A DNA stretch of 64,000 bases from contig JAQTYU010000008.1 in assembly GCA_028688145.1 (NCBI GenBank), positions 89,474 through 153,473 on the forward strand, read 5' to 3'. Under the pieces are notes generated by a model. It made no database searches and was not told the DNA's origin. It saw nothing but the letters and a program-made list of their open reading frames with translations. The position numbers and the translations under genes were made by a program. Positions 1-9,799 of this stretch are shown piece by piece (the stretch's first letter is position 1; every line of letters starts with the position of its first letter). Source of the stretch: Thiotrichaceae bacterium (GTDB taxonomy: Bacteria; Pseudomonadota; Gammaproteobacteria; Beggiatoales; Beggiatoaceae).

Positions 1-43
1 CTATTCCACCCTACTACAAAGATTTCTTATCCCGAACTCAGGT
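1..43. repeat. Right end of dispersed MITE-like element (family A)
   Basis: The first 43 bases carry the end CTTATCCCGAACTCAGGT preceded by CTATTCCACCCTAC. Both motifs occur in the same order in the fuller copies at 13046-13285 and 37943-38190. The copy is cut by the window edge. It lies just past the stop codon of the minus-strand kinase gene. Confidence 0.75.
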
Positions 44-65
44 TACATTAAGGTTCAGACAGATT

Positions 66-1439
66 TCAACTTAAGCTATTGATGGCGGGCAAAGTCACGA
101 CAAAAATCGCACCTTGTCCTTCTTCATGACGGTAAAACACATTACCTTGCAAAGCTTGTAATAACTTTTTCACAATGAATAAACCCAAACCTGTGGAATG
201 TTCACCCGCCGTGGGACGATTACTGAGACGGGTAAATTTACCAAATAATTTGGCTTGTTCTTCAGGCAAAATACCCCGCCCTTCATCTCGAATTTCACAG
301 TGAATTTGTGTCGAATTTTTGAAGATGTTCACATAGACTTTTTTGTCAAATGGGGAATATTTAATCGCATTTGAGATTAAATTATCGAAAATTTGTCGAA
401 TCATATTTCTATCAGTGTACGCACTATAATCCACAGGCTCAGTTTGCAAGACTAAGACAATGTTTTTCGCCAAGGCAGGCTCTGTATAATATTTTAATAA
501 ATCCTGTAATATATCCAGCAAATTAACCGCACTTAATTGGGTTTTGAGATTTCCCGATTCAATCTGATTCACATCCAATAAATTCGTGATTAACCCCAGC
601 ATTTGCTCTGCACTACTTTGAATCATTTTTGCAAATTCAATTAATTCCTCTTGACTGTAATCTTCAAAAGAACAGGCAATTTCATCGGATAAACCTAAAA
701 TTCCGACCAAAGGATTTTTCAAATCATGCACGGTAATTCCTAAAAACTCATTCTTTTCCTGATTTAATAAAACTAAGTGTTCATTTAATAAATTTAATTC
801 TTGATTTTTAAGACGTAATGCAGCCGTTCTTTCTTGAACTTTTTGCTCTAAACCTTGGCGCAAAGCTTCAAGACTCATAATATCAGCATAGGCGCGTAAA
901 CTTGCGGTGGTCACCGTAATCAGCTTTTGACGACTTAATTCTGTTTTATTCGCATAATCGTTAATTTCATATTCAATAATTACTTTTTCTTCAGGCGCGT
1001 AACCAGGTTGTCCCGTACGCAGCACGATCCGCACTTGCGAATTTTTCAATTGCTCGCGCACATAACGCACTAATTCTAAACCCGCATCATGGGTTTCCAT
1101 CACCACATCTAAAAACACCAAGGCAATATTGTCGTGCTGTTGCAAAATTGCTTTTGCTTGTTCAGCAGAATAGGCATTCAGCAATTCAAGCGGTTTATTT
1201 TTATATTGATAATTCCCTAAAACCAGCGCAGTAATGGTGTGAATATCTTCTTCATCATCAACAATCAGTGTTTTCCAAGTTTCCCCACGAGATTTAACGT
1301 TAGACTCAGAAACCTCATTGGAAAACAAATCAGTATCTTTCAACGTGCTTGAATTAAAAAATAGTGAATCCTCTTGAGCACTTGTTTCAGAGGGTTTGAA
1401 ATCGGCAAATAAATCGTCGTTTTGAGAGAATATGCTCAT
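66..1439 (-). CDS. Receiver domain-histidine kinase hybrid protein (457 aa)
   Basis: This is a cytoplasmic two-component protein with the receiver placed before the kinase. Residues about 56-180 form a receiver with the acidic pair D61/D62 and phospho-acceptor D111 in LVFLDVVME. The receiver resembles those of RR proteins that carry DUF3369. A coiled coil follows (about 190-232), then HisKA with H238 in VHDLKNP, and a HATPase with N-box DNLISNAIKYSP, DEGRGI and GTGLGLFIVKKL. There is no membrane segment. It lies 97 nt downstream of the giant Ser/Thr/His kinase on the same strand, so the two may be co-transcribed and the giant kinase may feed this receiver (inference). A decayed copy of its 3' end sits at 9636-9740. 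Confidence 0.9.
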   Translation of the reverse strand: MSIFSQNDDLFADFKPSETSAQEDSLFFNSSTLKDTDLFSNEVSESNVKSRGETWKTLIVDDEEDIHTITALVLGNYQYKNKPLELLNAYSAEQAKAILQQHDNIALVFLDVVMETHDAGLELVRYVREQLKNSQVRIVLRTGQPGYAPEEKVIIEYEINDYANKTELSRQKLITVTTASLRAYADIMSLEALRQGLEQKVQERTAALRLKNQELNLLNEHLVLLNQEKNEFLGITVHDLKNPLVGILGLSDEIACSFEDYSQEELIEFAKMIQSSAEQMLGLITNLLDVNQIESGNLKTQLSAVNLLDILQDLLKYYTEPALAKNIVLVLQTEPVDYSAYTDRNMIRQIFDNLISNAIKYSPFDKKVYVNIFKNSTQIHCEIRDEGRGILPEEQAKLFGKFTRLSNRPTAGEHSTGLGLFIVKKLLQALQGNVFYRHEEGQGAIFVVTLPAINSLS

Positions 1440-1536
1440 ATTAAAGCTCGAATATTTTGCGAAATAACAAGAGCTGCTCCAGCATTGGGCAGAAATTTTG
1501 AGGGCATTTTTTAGAGGATAACAGCATTGTATACAC

Positions 1537-4500
1537 TCAATTTATTGGCATATTTTTGGGAATATGCAGGATAAATTTAACACCTTTTCCGTACTCACTT
1601 TCACAGCGAATTGTACCATTTAAGTGATGTGTCACCAAATTATACACAATGTGCAATCCTAAGCCTGTGCCGCCTTCTTGTCGATTGGTCGTGAAAAAAG
1701 GCTCAAAGATTTTATCGATAATATTTGCGGCAATTCCTACCCCGTCATCTTGATAATCAAGCCGTAACTGTGTTGTTTCTTCAGTCACTTGGATAATAAT
1801 ATGTCCTTGTGAACGCCCTTGAAAACCATGAATCATCGAATTTATCACTAAATTGGTGATAATTTGCGAAAATGCCCCCGGATACGTCATCAAGCTGATT
1901 TGTTTATCACACTCAATTTGTACTTGATAGCCCGTATTTTTTAATTTTGGTTTGAGGCTGATTAAAATTTCATTGAGATAATCATACAACACAATACTGC
2001 GTTGTTGCTCGCTGGCTTGGTCAACCGCCACTTGTTTAAAACTTTGAGTCAATTGTGCCGCACGGGTGAGATTTTTTAAAATCAAGCCACTGGTTTGATG
2101 GGTTGCATTTAAATATTGTTCCAAATCTGCACGCCCCATTTTGCCGCTTTTATACAAATTGGCAAATTCAATCGTTAAGCTGTCTAATTGGGTGGCAGCG
2201 GTCACACCAATCCCCACAGGGGTATTAATTTCATGCGCCACCCCTGCGACTAGATTACCCAAAGCAGACATTTTTTCAGCCTCAATCAATTGTTGCTGCG
2301 TGTTGCGTAATTGCTGCAAGGTATTTTCGAGCACAGTATTTTGGGCTTGAATTTCAGCACTGTAGCGCAGCGCGACATTTTTCGCCTCTTGTTCTTGCAC
2401 CAAACATATCCGATTTTCTTCTGCTTGTTTACGCTCGCTAATATCTTGAAAGGCGGTCATGGCGTAAATAATCTGTCCTTTTTCATCATAAATGGGACAA
2501 CCCCATGATTCTATAGGGATAATACCGCCTACTTTATTAACTTCGATGTCATCGACACTGCTTTGCTCACCTTGCAAAGCACGTAAAATCGGTAAACGTT
2601 CACTGGGATAGGTTTGTTCTGTGCCCGCCAAACATAAGCGATAAGTCGCACATAATTGGTTTGTGGGCGTGCCTTTGACGACACCTTGCCCCAATAATTC
2701 CGTGGCACGTCGATTGGTGAAATAAGGTAAACCTTGCTTGTCTAAAATTCCTATGCCAACGGGTAAAGCATCTAAAAATTGGGTTAAAGTACGCTCGCTT
2801 TCTTTCACTTCTGCATATAACTGGGCATTTTGAATAGAAATGGCAATTTGTGAAGAGAGAATATTTAACACTTCTAAACGTGCAGGGGTAAAACTATTTT
2901 CTGCTAAATTATTTTCCAAATATAACAAACCCACCAAACGCGCTTGGTGACGAATCGGAGTACACAGTATCGATTTGGGATGCTGCGCCAATACATACGG
3001 GTCACGGGTGAAATTGCCTTCGAGACTGGCATTATTCAACACCACACTTTCTTGCGTACGTGCCACATAATGAATCAAAGTATTCGCCAATTGTTCAGGC
3101 TCAATTGCACGATGGGTCTGCACGATTTCAACCTGAGTATTATTAAGCTGTCCTGCGGCTTTGATGAACCATTGTCCTTGCTGCGGCAATAAGAAAAAGC
3201 CTTTTTCTGCCCCCGCATTTTCCAACACGAAACGCATCATTTTTTCTAATAAATAACTCAGTTCAATTTCGCCCGATAAGGCTTGTGAAGCTTTAACAAT
3301 ACTGAGCAGGTCTAAAGCCTTGCTTGTGCCGATACGGCTTTTAGTGGAGGGTAGATGAGTCGTTGTGGTGTTAGATGAGGTGGTTGTGGTGTAAAAATGA
3401 CGGTTTTCGGTTTGCATCGCAAACGCACCGCCATATTTTTCATCTAAATCACGCACTTTATTATGTGCACCCCATTTCAAATACAGATAAGAAGCTTCGG
3501 TAAAATATTTTTTCGCAGTACGTATTCTGCCCTGTTTGCTATAAAACCGTGCCGCCACTTCACTGATAACCGCTAAATTTTGAATGAATTCATCACTGGG
3601 TAAACAGTCAATCGCTTGTTCATACAAGTTACTAGCCTCCCAATACTGTTGCTGAATGCGTGCAAGTTCCGCTGCTAATAACAAAGCCTTATGCTGATAA
3701 TTCTCGGGCGAGTTTTGCGCCCAAACTTGCATTTTTCGTAAGGAATTTTCTAAAAATACTTGATATTCCAGTTTGTTGCTATCCTCAGCACTTTCATACA
3801 GCGCGGCAACCGTTAAAGCTGCGTAAAAATAATATTCGGTAATAATCGCCAAGCTCAGCGCATCGAACATGAACTGAATTTCTTGAGCGGCATGCATAAA
3901 ACTTAAACCGACTTCATGGCGTTCATACAGGTAAGAAAATTGGATTTGCACCGTGTAAAAATGCACTAAACCAAAGAAATAGCCTTGTTGTTTTAAACTT
4001 TCTAAGGCAATTTGCGCATTGAACCCATTATTATTGAGACTGTTGGGCTCGTATTCTGCACTGTGTAAATTCAAAATCAGGTGATGAATGGGTTTGATAA
4101 CCTCCAGCATTCCTTGATTTTTAGTGCGCTGTAAAAAATTAAGATAAGGTCTGTTATCTTCTAAAAGCTTTGCTAATGGCTCACCACGAAAGAAACTTTG
4201 TGCAATACATTGATAAGCAGCAAAGCCTGTGTAAACCATATCTCCTGAAGCTAAGCCGATGGTATACGCTTTTTTCAAATAAGGTAAATTACTTAATAAG
4301 GACTGTTTCCAGAAATGAATAAAACCACTATAAATGTGGTAAACCTTGGCTTGAATCTCGCTACTTTTAAACTGTTCGCTGAGTTTTATCCCTAATTGCC
4401 CAAATTCATAGCCTAATTGGTAATTATTCAAAATCTGTCCGAACAACATGCCATAAATCGCATAAGCATAAGCCGAGTTTTTATCGTGTCCGTGGTGTAA

Positions 4501-7302
4501 GGAAATTTGCACCATATTTAGCGTCACCCACTGCACCAAGCTTGGATTGGTATTGAGTGCGGGCGAGAATAAACTGATTAATAAACGCAGGGTTAATTGT
4601 TGTTCCGCATCGGTGAGCAGGTTTGCGTCAAGTAAATGTTCAATACTGCGTCCCTGTAAATACTGCTGCACGGCTTGTGATTGGATTTGAACCGCCTGTT
4701 GCAGGGCTGCATCTTCCAAAGGAATCGGTAAATGTTGCAGGGCAAGCGCGTCACGCCCCAGCGTCACGGCTTCAGCAAAGCGTCCTTGCGTGGTGTATAA
4801 CTCAATCCAACGAATGTAAATTTCTACTTTTTCGCGCTCGGTGCGGGCATGAAATAAATAAGCGGCAAGCAAAGTTTCAGCTTGTTCGACATGACTCGAT
4901 AAAAATTCGCATTCTGACCATTCTTGATAAAGCACAGCCATAAAGCAATAATCATTTTCCCAAGCATTTTTATGCAAATTTTTGGCAATGCTGATGAAAT
5001 ATTTCAGTGCAAATTCATAGGCATTTGCAGTTTTGGCAGTTTTAGCCGCACGGAAATTAAGCTGAATTAATTCTTGAATTTCTGCTTCCGTACTCAGCAA
5101 TTCCGCGCCTAAATTCAATGCGTTGACAATGTCGAAAATAACGGCATCTAGGTCTTGTGGAGGAGTATTGTTCAATAAGACCCGTGCAATTTTTAAATGA
5201 ATCTGCGGTTTTTGCTCAAGTGGAATTAATGAATAAGCCGCTTGTTGAATTCTATCGTGTAAAAAGCGATAAACAATTTTTTCACATTGTTTATCCTCTA
5301 AAACAGCCTGATTAGTTGATTTATAAGCATCAGTTATTGGCAACACTAAACCTTGTTCCAAACTTTGCCACAATGCTTTGGCTGTGTTGCGGGCTGGGGC
5401 AGCATGAATTGCAGCTAACATTTTTAAATTGAAGGTATTGCCTAAACAGGCGGCAATCATGAGTAATTCTTGAGTTTCAACAGCTAACTCTCGGATTGTA
5501 CTCACCATTAATTCCACGACATTGCTGCTTAATGCCATGTTTGCCAATGTCTGATTGTCCCATTGCCAACACCCTTGCGTGGGATTGAAAGACAAATAAG
5601 ATTTTTTATACAGGGCTTCTAGGCTTTCATTGACAAAAAATGGATTACCCGCCGTTTTTTCGAGCAACAATTGCGCTAAGGGTTGCGCAGTGGCGATGTC
5701 ACAATGCAAACTGTCACGTAATAACGCGCTGATGTCGGCAAGATTTAATGGATTTAGGGTGATTTGATTCAGTGTCACCGCTTCTTTTCGTAGTTCATTA
5801 AGCATTAAACTCAGTGGGTGATTGTTGTCAACTTCATTGTCTCGATAAGCACTGATTAATAATAAATGGTGAGTTTCGGGATTACTCACTAAAGCGTGCA
5901 TTAAATACAAGGTTTCGGAGTCAATCCATTGTAAATCATCAAAAAATATCACTAGAGGATGTGTTTGTTGTGCAAAAACTTGAATAAAATTTTGCAATAC
6001 CAAATTAAAACGATTTTTTGCTTCTAAGGCGGGTAAAACTTCGACTGCTGCTTGTTCCCCAATCAGTAAAGATAAGTAAGGTATCACATCAACCATTAAT
6101 TGCGCATTTACGCCTAATACGCCTAAAATCTTATCTTTCCATTGGTTAATGGCGTGCTCATCTTCGGATAATAATTGCTGGATTAAACCTTGTAATGCTT
6201 GGGTAATAGTCGCATAAGGTGTGCCATTTTGTAGTTGGTCAAATTTACCTGAAATGAAATAACCTGAGGTAGCAACGATGGGTTTATGAATTTCATTAAT
6301 TAACACCGATTTGCCGATACCTGCCTGCCCTACCACCAACATCAGTTCTGTCGCGCCTTGTGCCACGCGTTGAAAGGCTTGCATCAATGCTGAAACTTCT
6401 GTTTCTCTACCGTATAGTTTTTGAGAAATATGTAATTTATCGGAAATATCATACTGAGCTAAGATAAACTCAGGAATTATTTGTGTGTTTTGTAATTGCG
6501 TCAGACAATATTGTAAATCTTGATGCAATCCATAACTGCTTTGATAACGCCCTTCAGCAGTTTTTGCCATTAATTTTAAGATAATAGCTGAAAGCATCGG
6601 GGGAATTGCAGTATTCAGTTGATGTGGCAAAACAGGCTGTTTTGCAATGTGTTGGTGGATAAGTTCTAAACTGTCTTCAGCTTGAAAAGGCAATTTTCCT
6701 GTGAGCAATTGATAGAGCATAATACCCAGTGAATAGAAGTCAGAACGGTAATCTACGCTGCGATTCATGCGCCCTGTTTGCTCGGGTGATAAATACGCAA
6801 GTGTGCCTTCTAATTTTGAATTGTGTGCAATATCTGTTTTTTCTTGAGAAAGTCGGGTAGAAATCCCAAAATCTATAATTTTTATCTGATAATCATGGTT
6901 AAATAAAATATTGAAGGGGGTAATATCTTTATGAATTACATTTTTTTGGTGGATTTTTCCTAAAATATCATTAATCGTAATCGCAATTTCTAAGGCGGTA
7001 CGGACAGATATTTTTCCAATCAAGTTGAATAAAGGCTGACCTTGATAATCTTCCATCACCAATATTAAGCTGTGGTTATATTTTTCCAAACTATAAACGC
7101 GAATAATACCTTCTATATTCAAGTAGTTATTGATTTCATATTCTTGTTTGAAGCGGGTTAAATCTTCAATACTTGGATATTCTGCTTTTAACAGCTTAAC
7201 AACCACAGGCTTTTGGTCAGCAAGGCGTTTCCCTCGACTCACTAAAACGCGGTCATTTTGGTAGATAATTTCAGAGAGTTGGTAATTTGTAAGACTTATC
7301 AT
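1537..7302 (-). CDS. Trifunctional Ser/Thr kinase-AAA ATPase-sensor histidine kinase (1921 aa)
   Basis: Domains in order: an N-terminal eukaryotic-type protein kinase (about 5-270; K36 in VVVKLLK, HKDITPFN with D126, DFG at 144-146, then GTLAYLSPEQTGR); an AAA/STAND-like ATPase (P-loop GQAGIGKS at 325-332, Walker B PLVIFFDDLQWID); a long helical TPR-like stretch (about 700-1290); a GAF domain (about 1325-1490); a PAS domain (about 1500-1625); HisKA with GVAHEINTP (His near 1690); and a HATPase with DDGVGI and GGTGLGLHIV. This is the HSTK-type architecture known from cyanobacteria and some proteobacteria. No transmembrane helix is evident. All catalytic motifs are present, so both Ser/Thr and His phosphotransfer are plausible. 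The ligand sensed by the GAF/PAS part is unknown. It is probably the first gene of a pair with the downstream receiver-kinase gene. Confidence 0.93.
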   Translation of the reverse strand: MISLTNYQLSEIIYQNDRVLVSRGKRLADQKPVVVKLLKAEYPSIEDLTRFKQEYEINNYLNIEGIIRVYSLEKYNHSLILVMEDYQGQPLFNLIGKISVRTALEIAITINDILGKIHQKNVIHKDITPFNILFNHDYQIKIIDFGISTRLSQEKTDIAHNSKLEGTLAYLSPEQTGRMNRSVDYRSDFYSLGIMLYQLLTGKLPFQAEDSLELIHQHIAKQPVLPHQLNTAIPPMLSAIILKLMAKTAEGRYQSSYGLHQDLQYCLTQLQNTQIIPEFILAQYDISDKLHISQKLYGRETEVSALMQAFQRVAQGATELMLVVGQAGIGKSVLINEIHKPIVATSGYFISGKFDQLQNGTPYATITQALQGLIQQLLSEDEHAINQWKDKILGVLGVNAQLMVDVIPYLSLLIGEQAAVEVLPALEAKNRFNLVLQNFIQVFAQQTHPLVIFFDDLQWIDSETLYLMHALVSNPETHHLLLISAYRDNEVDNNHPLSLMLNELRKEAVTLNQITLNPLNLADISALLRDSLHCDIATAQPLAQLLLEKTAGNPFFVNESLEALYKKSYLSFNPTQGCWQWDNQTLANMALSSNVVELMVSTIRELAVETQELLMIAACLGNTFNLKMLAAIHAAPARNTAKALWQSLEQGLVLPITDAYKSTNQAVLEDKQCEKIVYRFLHDRIQQAAYSLIPLEQKPQIHLKIARVLLNNTPPQDLDAVIFDIVNALNLGAELLSTEAEIQELIQLNFRAAKTAKTANAYEFALKYFISIAKNLHKNAWENDYCFMAVLYQEWSECEFLSSHVEQAETLLAAYLFHARTEREKVEIYIRWIELYTTQGRFAEAVTLGRDALALQHLPIPLEDAALQQAVQIQSQAVQQYLQGRSIEHLLDANLLTDAEQQLTLRLLISLFSPALNTNPSLVQWVTLNMVQISLHHGHDKNSAYAYAIYGMLFGQILNNYQLGYEFGQLGIKLSEQFKSSEIQAKVYHIYSGFIHFWKQSLLSNLPYLKKAYTIGLASGDMVYTGFAAYQCIAQSFFRGEPLAKLLEDNRPYLNFLQRTKNQGMLEVIKPIHHLILNLHSAEYEPNSLNNNGFNAQIALESLKQQGYFFGLVHFYTVQIQFSYLYERHEVGLSFMHAAQEIQFMFDALSLAIITEYYFYAALTVAALYESAEDSNKLEYQVFLENSLRKMQVWAQNSPENYQHKALLLAAELARIQQQYWEASNLYEQAIDCLPSDEFIQNLAVISEVAARFYSKQGRIRTAKKYFTEASYLYLKWGAHNKVRDLDEKYGGAFAMQTENRHFYTTTTSSNTTTTHLPSTKSRIGTSKALDLLSIVKASQALSGEIELSYLLEKMMRFVLENAGAEKGFFLLPQQGQWFIKAAGQLNNTQVEIVQTHRAIEPEQLANTLIHYVARTQESVVLNNASLEGNFTRDPYVLAQHPKSILCTPIRHQARLVGLLYLENNLAENSFTPARLEVLNILSSQIAISIQNAQLYAEVKESERTLTQFLDALPVGIGILDKQGLPYFTNRRATELLGQGVVKGTPTNQLCATYRLCLAGTEQTYPSERLPILRALQGEQSSVDDIEVNKVGGIIPIESWGCPIYDEKGQIIYAMTAFQDISERKQAEENRICLVQEQEAKNVALRYSAEIQAQNTVLENTLQQLRNTQQQLIEAEKMSALGNLVAGVAHEINTPVGIGVTAATQLDSLTIEFANLYKSGKMGRADLEQYLNATHQTSGLILKNLTRAAQLTQSFKQVAVDQASEQQRSIVLYDYLNEILISLKPKLKNTGYQVQIECDKQISLMTYPGAFSQIITNLVINSMIHGFQGRSQGHIIIQVTEETTQLRLDYQDDGVGIAANIIDKIFEPFFTTNRQEGGTGLGLHIVYNLVTHHLNGTIRCESEYGKGVKFILHIPKNMPIN

Positions 7303-7381
7303 AAAACACCTAGAAAATTAACATTTTTTAAAAGTCGGTAGTGTTTAAACATCATGCAAAACACTACCGAGTAATATGGCA

Positions 7382-8110
7382 TTAGTAGGGATTACAAACA
7401 CTAGGCGGGACGCAATACGTTAATTTGCTTTGATGCAAATTATTACGTATCAACAATTCTAAATAGCTGACTGCTGCAATATTTGGATCGACGATTGGAA
7501 TATCAATACCATGCTTCGCCAGCAATTCATTTTGTACGTAGGCGGCGACATTCACAAAACCCGTACACCCTAAAATGATGGCTTCAGCTCCATCTTCATT
7601 AATTGCCCGTAAACTTTGTTCGTAAACACGGCGGCGGGCTTCATCCGTATTTGATAAATCCGTCACAGACATGTCGACACTACGAATCGAGGCAAAATTA
7701 TCCGTAATCCCAAAGGCGCGAATATGCTCTTCTTGCAGTGCCATCACACTGCGTGAAACGGTCACGATGGAAAATTTTTGCGCCAGCATCATTGCAGTGA
7801 AGGCACTGGCTTGAAACCCGCCTAAAACAGGAATTGTCGTGAGTTCTCTCAGTTGATCAACGCCGGTCATATCCATATCTGTAACGAAAATGCCTGCTAT
7901 CTCGCCTGAATCAATAGCACGCATTGCTAAATCAATAACATACGGCGTATTCATTGCCATGTTGTAACGGCTTTCAATACAGGGACAACCTTGCTCTATG
8001 TTCTGGATAATTAAATCGAAGTCAGGAGCCATAAACGGCTTGACTGCATTGTAAATCGTTTCGTTAAATTGAGTATTGTTTACAGGAACAATAATTAAAA
8101 TAGTGGGCAT
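7382..8110 (-). CDS. Aspartate/glutamate/hydantoin racemase-family protein (242 aa)
   Basis: The fold and motifs match the Asp/Glu/hydantoin racemase superfamily: an N-terminal ILIIVPVNN strand, GCPCIESRYNMA, and the C-terminal catalytic cysteine in IILGCTGF (about C182). In two-base hydantoin racemases another cysteine sits in a GCFGDPG-like motif. Here the corresponding stretch reads VTDMDMTGVD and has no cysteine. The enzyme may therefore be a lyase, isomerase or single-base variant rather than a true racemase. It lies 57 nt downstream of the DUF917 gene on the same strand. DUF917 proteins are linked to hydantoin-type substrates, which supports a joint role in breaking down a cyclic ureide or thiohydantoin (inference). 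Confidence 0.8.
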   Translation of the reverse strand: MPTILIIVPVNNTQFNETIYNAVKPFMAPDFDLIIQNIEQGCPCIESRYNMAMNTPYVIDLAMRAIDSGEIAGIFVTDMDMTGVDQLRELTTIPVLGGFQASAFTAMMLAQKFSIVTVSRSVMALQEEHIRAFGITDNFASIRSVDMSVTDLSNTDEARRRVYEQSLRAINEDGAEAIILGCTGFVNVAAYVQNELLAKHGIDIPIVDPNIAAVSYLELLIRNNLHQSKLTYCVPPSVCNPY

Positions 8111-8167
8111 GTGATCCTCTTCAACAAGTTGGGGGTATTTGTACCAAAACCATCACACGATAAATTC

Positions 8168-9343
8168 TTACACCGAGGGGCTTAATTTCTCAATCGGTTC
8201 GTATACTCCGAAGTAGCCAAATTTTTTCCAAACTGCACCGAAAATATCTTCAAAATACGCGGTTCTCAACCACGGTGCACGCAAGCCAATAACGATAATC
8301 GGCTGCCCTTGAACAATATCCGCATTACTCATGGGCAATGCACTGACAGGGTCAAAATAACAAATCAAATCGGGAGCCATTGCTAAGGGATGCGCTTTCA
8401 GATTCGACCACGCAATGATGTTTTCATTCTGATTTAAAATCGAGACTTCCTCTTCGCCATTGCTGATGATAATCGTGCCAAAGTCAAAGCCACCCGTGGT
8501 ATTTTGCTGAATTTCTTTTACCACGCCGCTGATCAGTTGGGTGGCATAACCATCGGTTTTTAAAAAATATTCAAACAAGGCTCTTACAGGATCACTGGTC
8601 GTTCTGAGTAATAAACCAATCTCCTTGGCTTTACTTAAGGTATAAGGAATGACGCTTGCTGACGCGGTGATTTCTTCCCCTGTCATGCTGAAACAGGCAA
8701 GGGCTGCCACGTCTTCAAACTCTGGAGTTTCTAGTAAAGCGCGAGACAAGTCATCTACCTTAGCAGGATCATTAATGCTAAATAACACCTCCGTCCCACC
8801 CTCTTTCACCAATTGGTCTGTAACTAAAGAACAAGGTGAAACAGGCATTCCTTGTGCGGCAAAGGTGGACATTGCCAAGCTTGGAAATGCACGACCACCT
8901 CCATCGGCATCCAATAAAAAAGTTTCTTGATGAGCGACTTGTTGATGTGCCACAACCAGCAGGGACATGAAATGGGCAACTGCGCCTGTTTCCACAGGAA
9001 TGATATAGGAATAGCGAAAATTTGGATCAGTCGCATTTTCAGGATTGGTGCTGGGGTAGTTTTTACGCTTCGCTTCTGTCAAGCGTAGAAAAGATAAAAT
9101 CGGTGCGACCGTAAAATGATTTTGGCTTGCAATAAATTTTTCAGGTGCTCCCATCCCCGCAAGTACAACGCCATATTGATCAGCGCGTACTTCTGAAATA
9201 TCCAAACAAGCAACACGATCTGTCATTTGTAAAATGGCTTTGATCATATCTTCCCCATTTTTACGAGCACCACCGCCCCCACTTGCAAGCAACATCGCCC
9301 CATTCAAAATATCATATAAATCTTGCTCATAAAAAAATTGCAT
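8168..9343 (-). CDS. DUF917 family protein, S-methylthiohydantoin desulfurase-like (391 aa)
   Basis: The protein begins with the glycine-rich signature LLASGGGGARKNGEDM and has a second block LDADGGGRAFPSLAM; both are typical of DUF917. Its length, near 390 residues, is normal for the family, and it is predicted to be cytoplasmic. Family members are related to hydantoinase/oxoprolinase proteins, and at least one acts on a methylthiohydantoin derived from glucosinolate or methionine-type compounds; the substrate here is not known. It pairs with the racemase-like gene downstream. No transporter or regulator accompanies the pair. The upstream side is an IS-remnant region, which hints that the pair sits in an accessory segment. 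Confidence 0.82.
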   Translation of the reverse strand: MQFFYEQDLYDILNGAMLLASGGGGARKNGEDMIKAILQMTDRVACLDISEVRADQYGVVLAGMGAPEKFIASQNHFTVAPILSFLRLTEAKRKNYPSTNPENATDPNFRYSYIIPVETGAVAHFMSLLVVAHQQVAHQETFLLDADGGGRAFPSLAMSTFAAQGMPVSPCSLVTDQLVKEGGTEVLFSINDPAKVDDLSRALLETPEFEDVAALACFSMTGEEITASASVIPYTLSKAKEIGLLLRTTSDPVRALFEYFLKTDGYATQLISGVVKEIQQNTTGGFDFGTIIISNGEEEVSILNQNENIIAWSNLKAHPLAMAPDLICYFDPVSALPMSNADIVQGQPIIVIGLRAPWLRTAYFEDIFGAVWKKFGYFGVYEPIEKLSPSV

Positions 9344-9487
9344 CGTTCATTTCCTTTGGTCGGTACAAAATGCTTATGAAGAAACGCGACTACACTACCA
9401 AATTTTTAGCATGGCTGACAATCGTTTTGATAATGCTAAAGAAGTAATGAGTTTAAGATAAGGTAAATATTTATTTAAGGAGGGATT

Positions 9488-9602
9488 GTGTGCATCACAG
9501 GAATATTAGGGACATGGCTACAATGTTTATGTAAAGCGTTTGTACGAGAAACAACACCTAGGGCTGTAACCTGTAAAAAAGTTATGTTTAGAATGCGATA
9601 GT
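9488..9602 (+). pseudogene. IS1-like transposase remnant
   Basis: About 110 bases match, with scattered substitutions and an inserted base, the stretch at 57175-57288 that encodes an IS1-type transposase segment (readable there as ITGISGTWLECY and, in another frame, CLECDEIWSFVG). Here the frame is broken and stops occur, so it is not functional. No intact ends were identified. Confidence 0.6.
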
Positions 9603-9635
9603 TAATAATTGTGTAAGTTAAGGCTCAGATAACTT

Positions 9636-9740
9636 TCAACTTAAGCGGTTAATGCTGGGCAAAGTTATTATAAAGCTTGCGCCTTGCCCATCTTTAATAA
9701 TGAATTTGTGTTGCAGTTTGCGGGAAATTTTATTATCTGA
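9636..9740 (-). pseudogene. 3' fragment of a sensor histidine kinase
   Basis: Read on the minus strand, this stretch encodes a short tail ending DGQGASFIITLPSINRLS and a stop. It closely matches the C-terminus of the kinase at 66-1439 (EGQGAIFVVTLPAINSLS). Similarity continues past the stop codon at DNA level. The remainder of the kinase gene is absent. It is probably what remains of a paralogous kinase destroyed by the adjacent IS1-like insertion. Confidence 0.7.
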
Positions 9741-9799
9741 ATCAGAATTGATCATTGATACTAATCAGGATCGTTGTTTTCTTTAATTCTGAACAGAAA

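Noticed and set aside
2141..5000. Several plus-strand open frames of 60-106 codons within the giant kinase gene
   Set aside because: They lie antisense to a gene with clear motifs along its whole length, have no RBS and encode no recognisable domain; they are shadows.
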